The translations under genes were made by a program, and so were the position numbers. Shown piece by piece: positions 1 to 5,949 of a stretch of 9,911 bases of DNA. Positions within the stretch are counted from its first letter, which is position 1, and every line of letters starts with the position of its first letter. This DNA comes from Anaerolineae bacterium (lineage in GTDB: Bacteria > Chloroflexota > Anaerolineae > B4-G1 > SLSP01), in assembly GCA_016927095.1 (NCBI GenBank), contig JAFGNI010000203.1, positions 1 to 9,911 on the forward strand, in the 5' to 3' direction. The notes below the pieces were generated by a model. It did not search any database. It saw only the letters and a program-made list of their open reading frames with translations, and was not told the DNA's origin.

Positions 1-216
1 ATGGCGTTGTTCATCCGCGTGATCTTCTCCTGGATCCGCGTCCCCTATTCCAGTCGCATCACGCGCCTCCTGTGGTCGATCACCGAGCCGGTGTTGGCGC
101 CGATCCGGGCGCTGATGCCGCCTTTGCCGGGCATTGATCTCTCTCCGCTGATTGCCTTTTTCCTGCTACGCTTGTTACAGCAGATCGTCTTCTCCTTGCT
201 GTCGTGGATCTTCTGA
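1..216 (+). CDS. yggT: YggT family membrane protein, C-terminal part (5' end cut by window)
   Basis: The 71 visible residues form a YggT-type unit: a hydrophobic helix (about 1-12), then the family's core ITEPVLAPIRALMPP (27-41), a short GIDLSP turn (44-49) and a second hydrophobic helix (about 50-71). Single-unit YggT proteins usually run 80-100 residues with a longer first helix, so I infer that the first 10-25 residues lie left of the window and that the ATG at base 1 is internal. The family sits in the inner membrane. Its role is poorly defined; it often neighbours cell-division, proline-biosynthesis or SepF-like genes, none of which is visible here. The gene ends in TGA and is followed within 30 bases by a strong terminator, so it is the last gene of its transcript. 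It is convergent with the aminotransferase. Confidence 0.8.
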   Translation: MALFIRVIFSWIRVPYSSRITRLLWSITEPVLAPIRALMPPLPGIDLSPLIAFFLLRLLQQIVFSLLSWIF

Positions 217-242
217 ACGACCCCTGGTGTCGCTAAATAGAG

Positions 243-275
243 AGACGCCCCTTTGCGGGGGCGTCTTCGCTTTTT
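243..275 (+). terminator. Rho-independent terminator after yggT, possibly bidirectional
   Basis: A perfect 9-bp stem, AGACGCCCC (243-251) with GGGGCGTCT (258-266), closes a 6-nt loop (TTTGCG) and is followed by a T run at 271-275. It lies between the convergent yggT and aminotransferase genes. Read on the minus strand the stem is followed only by a broken T tract (TCTCTATTT), so it may also stop aminotransferase transcription, but less well. Confidence 0.85.
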
Positions 276-302
276 GACGTAGCAGGTCCGGCGGTACTCA
301 AC

Positions 303-1478
303 CTATCCGAGGGAAACCGCAAACCGGCGCAGCCGTTTGAGGCCCTCCCGCAGCGTCTCGGTGTCGGTAGCATAGGAGATGCGGATGTTGGTGTCCGCAC
401 CAAAGGCGATACCGGGCACCGCGGCAACGTGCTCCTCCGCAAGCAGGCGTTCGCAGAAAGCCATCGAACCAAGGCCCGTCGCGCTGATGTTGGGGAAGGC
501 ATAGAAAGCGCCCTGCGGAAGCGCGCAGGTGATCCGGGGAATGGCACGCAGCGCCGGTACGACCAGATCGCGGCGGCTTTCAAAGACGCGCCGCATCTCG
601 GCGACCGCCCCGGCGGATGCTGTAGCATTCAGCGCTGCCAGGGCGCCGTACTGCGCGAAGGTCGTGGCACCGGAGGTGCTGTGGGACTGCAAAGCAGCAG
701 CCGCCTTGATGATGGGCAGCGGCCCCGCTGCGTAACCGAGGCGCCAGCCCGTGGCGGCAAACGCCTTGCTGAAACCATTGCAGGTCACGGTAAGGTCCAA
801 GACTTCCTTCCCTAAGCTGCCGATACTCCGGTGTTCCACACCATCATAGACCAGCTTCTCATAGATCTCGTCGGCGACAACAAGGATCTGTCGCCGGACA
901 ATCACTTCGGCCAAGGCCGCGATCTCTGCCGTTGTGTAGACGGCGCCCGTGGGATTGGAGGGTGAGTTTAGGATCAGGACCCGCGTCTTGTCGGTGATGG
1001 CAGCATCTAGTTGCTCTGGGGTCATGCGGAATCCCGTCGTCTCATCGGTGGGCAGCAACACGGGCTCAGCCCCGGTGATCTTCACGATCTCCGGGTACGT
1101 GACCCAAGCCGGGGTCGGGACCAGGGCCTCGTCTCCCGGATTGAGCACGACCATCAGGACATTGAAGAGTGCTTGTTTGGCACCGACGGTCACCAATACC
1201 TGTTCGGGATGATAGGCCAGCCCGTTCTCGGCGTTGAGTTTTTCGGCGATCAGCGTCCGCAACTCAGGCAAACCGGCGGTGGGGGTGTATTTCGTGCGCC
1301 CCTCATCCAGGGCGGCTTTTGCAGCCTCGCGCATCAGGGCTGGTGTGATGAAGTCGGGTTCTCCTACGCTGAAGTCACAGATGTCGACGCCTTGTGCCTT
1401 CAACGCCTTCGCCTTGCTCGAGATAGCGAAGGTCATCGAGGGGGAGATGCGGGTGGCGCGCTCGGAAAGCTTGATCAC
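303..1478 (-). CDS. PLP-dependent class I/II aminotransferase (aspartate aminotransferase type Ib)
   Basis: This is a 391-residue fold-type I aminotransferase, full length for class Ib aspartate/prephenate aminotransferases. The N-terminal block SERATRISPSMTFAI and DFSVGEPDF (36-43) are typical of the AspC/AspB (Ib) group. Visible active-site elements are W125 (ring stacking), SNPTG (174-178, with N175 toward the cofactor), D203 and Y206 (pyridine N and O3'), the Schiff-base lysine K238 in SKAFAATGWRLGY, R246, and R366 in NIRISYA, which binds the substrate alpha-carboxylate. It should move amino groups between an amino acid, most likely aspartate, and 2-oxoglutarate in the cytosol; prephenate or other keto acids cannot be excluded. 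The start is GTG at 1478, preceded by AAGGAG at good spacing. It has its own promoter, so it need not depend on the upstream sialidase gene. Confidence 0.92.
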   Translation of the reverse strand: MIKLSERATRISPSMTFAISSKAKALKAQGVDICDFSVGEPDFITPALMREAAKAALDEGRTKYTPTAGLPELRTLIAEKLNAENGLAYHPEQVLVTVGAKQALFNVLMVVLNPGDEALVPTPAWVTYPEIVKITGAEPVLLPTDETTGFRMTPEQLDAAITDKTRVLILNSPSNPTGAVYTTAEIAALAEVIVRRQILVVADEIYEKLVYDGVEHRSIGSLGKEVLDLTVTCNGFSKAFAATGWRLGYAAGPLPIIKAAAALQSHSTSGATTFAQYGALAALNATASAGAVAEMRRVFESRRDLVVPALRAIPRITCALPQGAFYAFPNISATGLGSMAFCERLLAEEHVAAVPGIAFGADTNIRISYATDTETLREGLKRLRRFAVSLG

Positions 1479-1512
1479 AGTTGCTCCTTGTCATTTGTGC
1501 GATTGCCACGCC

Positions 1513-1540
1513 ATTGTACTTCACGCCCAAGCTGGGTCAA
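1513..1540 (-). promoter_or_regulatory. Sigma70-type promoter of the aminotransferase gene
   Basis: On the minus strand, TTGACC (1540-1535) and TACAAT (1518-1513) are separated by 16 nt; each matches 5 of 6 consensus bases. Transcription would start near 1506, giving a leader of about 28 nt that includes AAGGAG just before the GTG start at 1478. Confidence 0.7.
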
Positions 1541-1561
1541 CGAGATCTACCGGCTCTGCGG

Positions 1562-1576
1562 GTTCTTCGCAAGAAC
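1562..1576. repeat. Perfect 15-base hairpin between sialidase stop and aminotransferase promoter
   Basis: GTTCTT-CGC-AAGAAC is a perfect 6-bp inverted repeat with a 3-nt loop. It begins 5 bases past the sialidase stop codon (1582-1584) and sits about 22 bases upstream of the aminotransferase -35 box. It lacks a T run on the minus strand, so it is a weak terminator at best. A 3' mRNA end hairpin or an operator upstream of the promoter are the alternatives. Confidence 0.4.
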
Positions 1577-1581
1577 TGCGC

Positions 1582-2751
1582 TTACGGCAACCGCCAGCGG
1601 CTCCACAGAAGGCTGCACGGTTCAGATCCCGCGCGCTTCTGATAGTAGACCGTGAAGAGCGAGCCGTCAGATAGCTCGACACTGGCAGGATAGCCTAGGT
1701 CGCCATCGGGGCCGTCATCGCGCAACACGTAGCCGGCTTTCCAGCTGGCGCCGTTGTCATAGCTGATCATCGCCCGCTCGCCGTAGGCCGCCAGCCGGTA
1801 GCCGTAGACGGCGACCAGCGCCCCTGTCGAGTGGCGCAAGAGGTGAGGCGGCGAGCCGTGGAAACCCAGCGGCTGTGGCGTGGTCCAGGTTCGCCCACCG
1901 TCGTCGGACGTCGTCTGCACCATCGAGAAATCGGGCAGGTTCGCCTCGAAGAGCCATGGGGCAGCACCACGATCCTGGATGCGGATTAGGCCCAGTAGGC
2001 GTCCACTTGGCAAAGCCACCACATGTGGCTCATGATAATGCGCCGCCACCGTCTTAGGCGCGAGCGGCACCGTGCCCAGGAGATGCCAGGTATGGCCCCG
2101 ATCCTCGCTGCGCCAAGCCTGGATGCGCTGTTCGCTGTGACGGTCGAAGACCTTCCCGAGGTAGAGCAACGCCTGCTTCTCTGGCAGCCAGATGGGACCG
2201 TGGGGCGCCGTCACCGGCACGTGGAGCGGAAGCCCCCAGGTGTCGCCGCCATCGTCACTTAGCCGGACCCAGGAGCCCAGCCACCGCCTCACCGTTGCAT
2301 CCGTCATCCGCCGAAAAGCGTCAGCATAGCGCTGCACGCACTGCGGATCGTCGCTCTCGGCGTAAGTCTGGGCAACATCATACCGGCGCGTGTCTGAGCT
2401 GAACCAACTCACCAGCAGGTTCCCGCCCCCCATATCGACGATGCCGGCATCCCGGTCGTCGATGGGTAGATCGTTGATCACCTGGGGTGCCGTCCAGGTC
2501 GCGCCCTCGTCCCGGCTGCGCAGCAGCACGGTGCGCCCGAAGGGATCCACATGCGTGTGGCGAAATCCCGACGCGACGACAACCAGGTCGCCAGCTGCGA
2601 TGTCTGCAGCCGCTGTGGTGTCGACAGCCGTGGTAAGTCGCGCCACGCTGGGCCACCCAAAGTAGCCAAAGAACTCCCCGGGCAGCGTACAGACCACTCC
2701 ATGCTCGGCATGGATGGACTGCGTCTGGTGGTTGACGGCAACCTTGGACAT
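1582..2751 (-). CDS. Sialidase/neuraminidase-like BNR (Asp-box) beta-propeller protein
   Basis: The protein has 389 residues when started at the ATG at 2751, which has AAGGGGGG six bases upstream; the frame stays open back to 3009, but that stretch looks non-coding. Five Asp-boxes (S-x-D-x-G-x-[TS]-W) mark a six-bladed sialidase-type propeller: SRDEGATW (79-86), SDDGGDTW (165-172), SEDRGHTW (215-222), SDDGGRTW (282-289) and SYDNGASW (330-337). HEPHVVALPSGRLLGLIR (240-257) and DLGYPASVELSDGSLFTVYY (351-370) are typical of BNR_2-type exo-sialidase-like proteins. The substrate is unknown: I cannot assign the arginine triad or the Tyr/Glu pair of true GH33 sialidases from sequence alone. There is no signal peptide or membrane segment, so it is probably cytosolic and may act on imported or phosphorylated sugars. 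It is divergent from the GNAT gene and upstream of, co-directional with, the aminotransferase. Confidence 0.82.
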   Translation of the reverse strand: MSKVAVNHQTQSIHAEHGVVCTLPGEFFGYFGWPSVARLTTAVDTTAAADIAAGDLVVVASGFRHTHVDPFGRTVLLRSRDEGATWTAPQVINDLPIDDRDAGIVDMGGGNLLVSWFSSDTRRYDVAQTYAESDDPQCVQRYADAFRRMTDATVRRWLGSWVRLSDDGGDTWGLPLHVPVTAPHGPIWLPEKQALLYLGKVFDRHSEQRIQAWRSEDRGHTWHLLGTVPLAPKTVAAHYHEPHVVALPSGRLLGLIRIQDRGAAPWLFEANLPDFSMVQTTSDDGGRTWTTPQPLGFHGSPPHLLRHSTGALVAVYGYRLAAYGERAMISYDNGASWKAGYVLRDDGPDGDLGYPASVELSDGSLFTVYYQKRAGSEPCSLLWSRWRLP

Positions 2752-2785
2752 AGCACCCCCCTTGAGCTTGGCGATCGTTTCCAGT

Positions 2786-2811
2786 CTCAACAAGATAGAG
2801 CGCTTGTCAAG
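2786..2811 (-). promoter_or_regulatory. Candidate -35 box and imperfect inverted repeat upstream of the sialidase gene
   Basis: The minus strand carries a perfect TTGACA (2810-2805), 54 bases before the sialidase ATG, but no convincing -10 box lies 16-18 nt further on. The TTGACA is part of an imperfect inverted repeat, CTCAACAAG (2786-2794) and CTTGTCAAG (2803-2811), with 7 of 9 bases pairing and an 8-nt spacer. A repressor site overlapping the promoter is possible. This is a weak call. Confidence 0.3.
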
Positions 2812-2865
2812 CCCCCGTCGCCCTCTTCGTTGGCGCCGGCCTCCGACCGTTGCTCGAACCGACCC

Positions 2866-2966
2866 GTAGGGGCGAGGCATTCCCGACAACAAGGCCGATG
2901 GCCACCGCCCTTGGACGCGGAACCCAGCTTCGGCCCGCATTATGCCAACGGAATGCCTCGCCCTGC
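2866..2966. repeat. Inverted-repeat unit 1 of the nested element
   Basis: Arms GGGCGAGGCATTCC (2870-2883) and its exact complement (2950-2963) form a perfect 14-bp pair around a 66-base spacer, within a unit of about 101 bases. Confidence 0.65.
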
Positions 2967-3021
2967 TCAGCCAACCGACCCCGCAGACGGTGACCGGCGC
3001 GTCGACCATTCGCCGCGCACC

Positions 3022-3122
3022 GGGCGAGGCACTCCGACTACCGGCATCCCCAACGAAGATGGGCCTGTCGGAAGTAGGTCAGCTGCAAACGAACCATACT
3101 ACGCGGAATGCCTCGCCCCTAC
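3022..3122. repeat. Inverted-repeat unit 2 of the nested element
   Basis: Arms GGGCGAGGCACTCCG (3022-3036) and 3104-3118 pair at 14 of 15 positions around a 67-base spacer. The unit is again about 101 bases, the same size as unit 1, but the spacer sequences of the two units are not alike. Confidence 0.6.
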
Positions 3123-3162
3123 AGGGAACTACGGCTAGGCGGGCCCGTACCGTCTCCGGCTC

Positions 3163-3191
3163 TTGCGCTTCTGCCCACCCTCCGATATCCT
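3163..3191 (+). promoter_or_regulatory. Possible promoter of the GNAT gene
   Basis: TTGCGC (3163-3168) and TATCCT (3186-3191) are 17 nt apart, about 35 bases upstream of the chosen ATG at 3226. Both boxes are only moderate matches, and no better pair was seen right of the repeat element. Confidence 0.4.
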
Positions 3192-3225
3192 GATCGCCAG
3201 ATCCCTGATGGCAAGTGGAGGTGTG

Positions 3226-3738
3226 ATGGACGAGATCATTGAGGAACTGACGGCGGACCGCGTCGCGTGGGTAGCCAGCGAGTTCGCCCAGTTGGGCTGG
3301 CCCAAGCCGCCCAACTACTTTGCTGACTGCTTCGCCCAGCAAGAAGCCGGGGAATTGGTCTTTCTGCTGGCCCGCGGCGGCGAGGCGCTCCATGGCTACC
3401 TGAAGGTCGTCTGGACAACCGACTACCCGCCCTTCCGCGAGCAAGGGATCCCGGAGATCCAGGATCTCAATGTGATGCCGCCCTTCCGGCGTCAGGGCGT
3501 CGCCTCGCGCTTGATGGACGAAGCAGAGCGCCGCATCGCCGCCCGCAGTGCTATCGCCGGTATTGGCGTGGGTCTCCATCCCGGCTATGGCCCCGCCCAG
3601 CGTATGTACGTGCTGCGAGGTTACGTGCCCGACGCCCGACCGCTGACCTATGGCGACACCTTCGTGGTTGAGGGGCAGACCGTCAAGCTGGACGACGAGC
3701 TCATCCTGCATCTCACCAAGTCACTGCGCAAAGATTGA
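3226..3738 (+). CDS. GNAT family N-acetyltransferase
   Basis: The 170-residue protein has the length of a single-domain GNAT enzyme, which transfers an acyl group from acyl-CoA to an amine. The acetyl-CoA pyrophosphate loop (motif A) is clear: IQDLNVMPPFRRQGVASRLM (78-97), with R88/R89-Q-G-V-A matching R-x-x-G-x-A after a beta strand. A helix-strand unit GYGPAQRMYVLRGYVPD (120-136) matches motif B. The substrate cannot be told; it may be a small molecule or a protein N-terminus. The ATG at 3226 was chosen because GGAGGT lies five bases before it; the frame opens further upstream with a TTG at 3163 that has no such site and would overlap the proposed promoter. It ends just before the toxin-antitoxin promoter and appears to be a separate unit. 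Confidence 0.85.
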   Translation: MDEIIEELTADRVAWVASEFAQLGWPKPPNYFADCFAQQEAGELVFLLARGGEALHGYLKVVWTTDYPPFREQGIPEIQDLNVMPPFRRQGVASRLMDEAERRIAARSAIAGIGVGLHPGYGPAQRMYVLRGYVPDARPLTYGDTFVVEGQTVKLDDELILHLTKSLRKD

Positions 3739-3742
3739 GAGG

Positions 3743-3771
3743 TTGAATAGAATCTGAAAATCAGCTATACT
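3743..3771 (+). promoter_or_regulatory. Sigma70-type promoter of the toxin-antitoxin operon
   Basis: TTGAAT (3743-3748) and TATACT (3766-3771) are separated by 17 nt. Transcription would begin near 3778, giving a leader of about 29 nt with GAGGTGA ahead of the antitoxin ATG at 3807. It is the only good promoter seen for the five genes up to 7521. Confidence 0.75.
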
Positions 3772-3781
3772 GATGTTCAGA
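3753..3781. promoter_or_regulatory. Palindromic operator over the toxin-antitoxin -10 box
   Basis: TCTGAAAATCAG (3753-3764) and CTGATGTTCAGA (3770-3781) form 12-bp arms with 11 matches and a 5-nt centre (CTATA). The TATACT -10 box straddles the centre and the predicted start site lies in the right arm. Type II antitoxins with an AbrB/MazE DNA-binding fold normally repress their own promoter at just such a site; that binding is inferred here, not seen. Confidence 0.7.
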
Positions 3782-3806
3782 GAAACCGATTTCTGCGAGG
3801 TGAGAC

Positions 3807-4061
3807 ATGGATAGTGTAGAACTCCAGATGGCCCAGCGAGGCGTCATCACGATTCCGAAATCTCTTCGTGAATCCTATCATCTCGAGCCGGGAGACACGT
3901 TCACGCTGATTGATCTTGACGGCATCTTCGTCATAAGTCCTCGTCGATCTGAGATCGATGAGATCGCCAATCGGATTGCTGCACAGTGGGCTCAAGAGGG
4001 GGAGACGTTGGAATCGATGTTGCAGGCGTTACAGGAAGAGCGAGAGCGCCGTGCCGAATAG
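3807..4061 (+). CDS. AbrB/MazE/VapB-type antitoxin (swapped-hairpin DNA-binding domain)
   Basis: This 84-residue protein starts with an AbrB/SpoVT-type swapped-hairpin domain (about 4-46): the strand-turn RGVITIPKSLRESYHLEPGD (11-30) is the family hallmark (G-x-[IV]-x-[IL]-P-x-x-[IL]-R, then L-x-x-G-D). Residues 48-84 are predicted helical and charged, the usual toxin-binding tail. As an antitoxin it would dimerise, bind the palindrome at 3753-3781, and mask the active site of the PIN protein encoded next. GAGG lies six bases before the ATG, a strong site that fits the excess antitoxin synthesis these modules need. The last 11 bases overlap the toxin gene in another frame. G+C is about 52% over 3841-4020, well below the neighbours, which suggests horizontal transfer. 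Confidence 0.85.
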   Translation: MDSVELQMAQRGVITIPKSLRESYHLEPGDTFTLIDLDGIFVISPRRSEIDEIANRIAAQWAQEGETLESMLQALQEERERRAE

Positions 4062-4506
4062 GTTCAATGTGTTCCTGGACACGAGTGTCTTGTTCTCAGC
4101 CGTCTACTCGGCAGGCGGTGGCGCGCGCATGATCCTGAAGCTAGGAGAGGCGCGCGCCATCAACTTGTGGGTAGGGCCGTGGGTTCTCAGAGAAGCTGAG
4201 GCCGTCATAGAGCGCAAGGCCGCCACAAGCAAAGCCCTCTTCGCAGTACTCTTGGATAGATCCATGGTGCAAGTCACCCGAGAAGCCACACCAAAGGAAG
4301 TCACCGTGGCGAGACAGACTGTGCCATACCCGGCCGACGCTCAGATTCTGGCGGAGGCTATCGTATCCGGCGCTGATTACTTCGTCTCCTTCGATCGAGA
4401 ACACTTCCTAGGCAATCCCGACGTCCACGCTCTATCCTTCCGCGTGGGAACAGCCGGCGATTCCCTTGAATGGTACCGGCAGCAACTGACGAGGAACGAT
4501 GACTAG
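4051..4506 (+). CDS. PIN-domain toxin (VapC-like ribonuclease)
   Basis: The 151-residue protein is a PIN-fold, Mg-dependent RNase of the 'putative toxin-antitoxin toxin component, PIN family' type. The acidic residues are in place: D10 in VFLDTSVL, E48 in WVLREAEAV, D96 in YPADAQILAEAI, and D115 in DYFVSFDREHFL (D109 is nearby). The start chosen is GTG at 4051, which gives the expected N-terminus just before the first strand and overlaps the antitoxin by 11 bases. AGGAAGAG lies about 11 bases upstream, so translation probably depends on coupling to the antitoxin. A longer reading from 3958 runs inside the antitoxin gene and adds only basic, non-homologous residues. VapC relatives cut tRNA or the 23S sarcin-ricin loop; the target here is unknown. 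Its last 8 bases overlap the sulfatase start. Confidence 0.85.
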   Translation: MPNRFNVFLDTSVLFSAVYSAGGGARMILKLGEARAINLWVGPWVLREAEAVIERKAATSKALFAVLLDRSMVQVTREATPKEVTVARQTVPYPADAQILAEAIVSGADYFVSFDREHFLGNPDVHALSFRVGTAGDSLEWYRQQLTRNDD

Positions 4507-5932
4507 CCCTAACATCGTGTGGATTTACTGCGACGAACTGCGGACCGATGCGCTAGGTTGCTACGGACACCCGACCATCCAGCCGCAGACGCCGCATCTG
4601 GATGCCCTGGCGGCGAACGGCACGCTCTTTGAGCAGTGCTTCTGCAACGCGCCCGTCTGCGTGCCCTCGCGGGTGGCAACGCTCACTGGGCGCTATCCTG
4701 AGGAGACCGGCGTCTATCACAACGAGGGCGCCTGGCCCGGCTACCAGATGCCTGTCGACGTGGTGACTTTCCCTCAGGTCTTTGCGGACAACGGCTACGT
4801 CACCGCCAACTTCGGGAAGTGGCACGTGCCGCCGGAGATGAACCGCTGGGACGTCTGCGATGCCGAGGGCGCGGGGATGCGCGACCTCTTTACCATCGTG
4901 GGACGCGACGACCCCAGCCTGATTGTGCCCGAGGGGGTGCCCACCTACCTGGGCGGCGCCTTTCCCGCGGATGTGCCCTATCCCCACACTGTGTTGGTCG
5001 ACAACGCCTTGGATTGGATAGCGCAGGCGGAGCAGCCCTTTCTGGCCCGGCTCAGCTTCCTGGAACCCCATACGCCGGTCTACCCGCCGCCCCCTTTCGA
5101 CACGCTCTACGATCCAGCGGCGTTCCGGGATCATCTGACGCACCCGGAGGCCACGAGCGCGTTCGAGGCAGCTTTCGCCGGCGTCCTCAATTCAGGCAAC
5201 CTCAGCCCGCGACAGATCCAGCTCGCGCAGGCCTACTACTACGGCCTGGTGGCCTGGATCGACAGCCAAGTCGGACGGGTCCTGGACTATCTGGAACGCG
5301 CAGGCCTGATGGACCACACCATCATCGTCTTCGGCGCCGACCACGGCGCCTCGCTGGGCGAAGGCGGCTGCTGGGCCAAGCACACCTACGCGCCGCATGT
5401 CCACCGGGTGCCGCAGCTGATCCAATGGCGCGACACCCTCCCCACCGGCGTCCGTCGCCAGGACTTGACCGAGAGCCTGGACCTGGCGCGCACCCTCTTT
5501 GGGCTCTGCGAGATTGAGCCGCCAGAGAGTTTCCGCGGCAGGGATCTGTTTCACGAGGATCCGCCAGAGGCGATCTATGCCACGCTGGGATTCGGCGAAG
5601 GCGCAAGCCGCGCCTTCCCCAACCTCAAGGTAGGCGACTATGCCGTCAGAACTTCCCAGCCGGGCACCACCGGCTGGCCGCGGCGCGCCTGTGTGCGGAC
5701 GGCGGACTATCGGCTGGACAAGAACGTCCGGGTGAACGGGCACAAGCCGCTACCCAAGGAGGAGGACATCGCGCTCTACGACGTCCGCGACGACCCGCTG
5801 GAGGTCGCTAACGTCGCCGGTGATCCGGCGTACGGGACGGTTCGGGCGCACCTGACGGCGCTGCTCGACGCGCATGTCGCCGATGCCGTGGAGTCCGATC
5901 TGAGCCAGGTCTACAGTGCACAGGGCCGTTAG
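4499..5932 (+). CDS. Sulfatase (formylglycine-dependent arylsulfatase family)
   Basis: The 477 residues span a complete alkaline-phosphatase-fold sulfatase. It opens at once with the first metal strand PNIVWIYCDELRTDALGCYG (4-23; D12, with E13 where D or Q is also found). The core CVPSR (54-58) provides C54, which must be oxidised to formylglycine, and is followed by TLTGRYPEETGVY. Further active-site residues are K107 and H109 in GKWHV, H191 in EPHTPVYPP, D281-H282 in GADHGASLGEGG, and K295. It should hydrolyse a sulfate ester, probably of a sugar; phosphonate monoesterase activity is possible in this superfamily. No signal peptide precedes the fold, so it looks cytosolic. The ATG overlaps the toxin stop by 8 bases, with GAGGA four bases before it. 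No maturation enzyme is encoded in the window. Confidence 0.9.
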   Translation: MTSPNIVWIYCDELRTDALGCYGHPTIQPQTPHLDALAANGTLFEQCFCNAPVCVPSRVATLTGRYPEETGVYHNEGAWPGYQMPVDVVTFPQVFADNGYVTANFGKWHVPPEMNRWDVCDAEGAGMRDLFTIVGRDDPSLIVPEGVPTYLGGAFPADVPYPHTVLVDNALDWIAQAEQPFLARLSFLEPHTPVYPPPPFDTLYDPAAFRDHLTHPEATSAFEAAFAGVLNSGNLSPRQIQLAQAYYYGLVAWIDSQVGRVLDYLERAGLMDHTIIVFGADHGASLGEGGCWAKHTYAPHVHRVPQLIQWRDTLPTGVRRQDLTESLDLARTLFGLCEIEPPESFRGRDLFHEDPPEAIYATLGFGEGASRAFPNLKVGDYAVRTSQPGTTGWPRRACVRTADYRLDKNVRVNGHKPLPKEEDIALYDVRDDPLEVANVAGDPAYGTVRAHLTALLDAHVADAVESDLSQVYSAQGR

Positions 5933-5949
5933 GAGACTTACGAACGGCG

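Larger units (their letters stand above)
2866..3122. repeat. Nested inverted-repeat element, non-coding, 257 bp with 18-bp terminal inverted repeats
   Basis: GTAGGGGCGAGGCATTCC (2866-2883) recurs exactly, inverted, at 3105-3122, bounding a 257-bp non-coding segment between the divergent sialidase and GNAT genes. Two internal copies of the same core follow: inverted at 2949-2966, and direct with one change (CATT to CACT) at 3022-3036. The four copies alternate in orientation, so the segment is two successive potential long hairpins. No transposase frame and no clear target-site duplication is present at the ends (left flank CGACCC, right flank AGGGAA). It resembles a non-autonomous MITE-like or REP/BIME-type repeat; which of these cannot be settled here. 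This entry also accounts for most of the gene-free stretch 2752-3225. Confidence 0.7.

Noticed and set aside
1011..1655. 214-residue plus-strand frame
   Set aside because: Antisense shadow of the aminotransferase and the sialidase tail; no domain.
2752..3009. N-terminal extension of the sialidase frame to 3009 (86 more residues)
   Set aside because: It is Arg/Gly-rich, runs through the inverted-repeat element, and the ATG at 2751 has a strong ribosome site and leads straight into the propeller.
2866..3122. CRISPR array or integrated cassette
   Set aside because: The repeat copies alternate in orientation and spacing is irregular; there are no direct repeats with uniform spacers, and no integrase or transposase is present.
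2551..3138. 195-residue plus-strand frame crossing the sialidase start and the repeat region
   Set aside because: Antisense to the sialidase gene over its first part, low-complexity afterwards, and no recognisable domain.
3163..3225. Longer GNAT start (TTG at 3163)
   Set aside because: No ribosome site, and it would overlap the proposed -35 box; the ATG at 3226 has GGAGGT five bases before it.
3079..3711. 210-residue minus-strand frame
   Set aside because: Antisense shadow of the GNAT gene; composition reflects the complementary frame.
3958..4050. 31-residue upstream extension of the PIN toxin inside the antitoxin gene
   Set aside because: Basic, non-homologous residues out of frame with the antitoxin; PIN proteins begin just before the V-F-L-D-T strand, matching the GTG at 4051.
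4553..5743. Several long minus-strand frames (196 and 183 residues) and a 232-residue plus frame at 4819-5517
   Set aside because: Shadows of the sulfatase in high-GC DNA; Arg/Pro/Gly/His-rich with no motifs.
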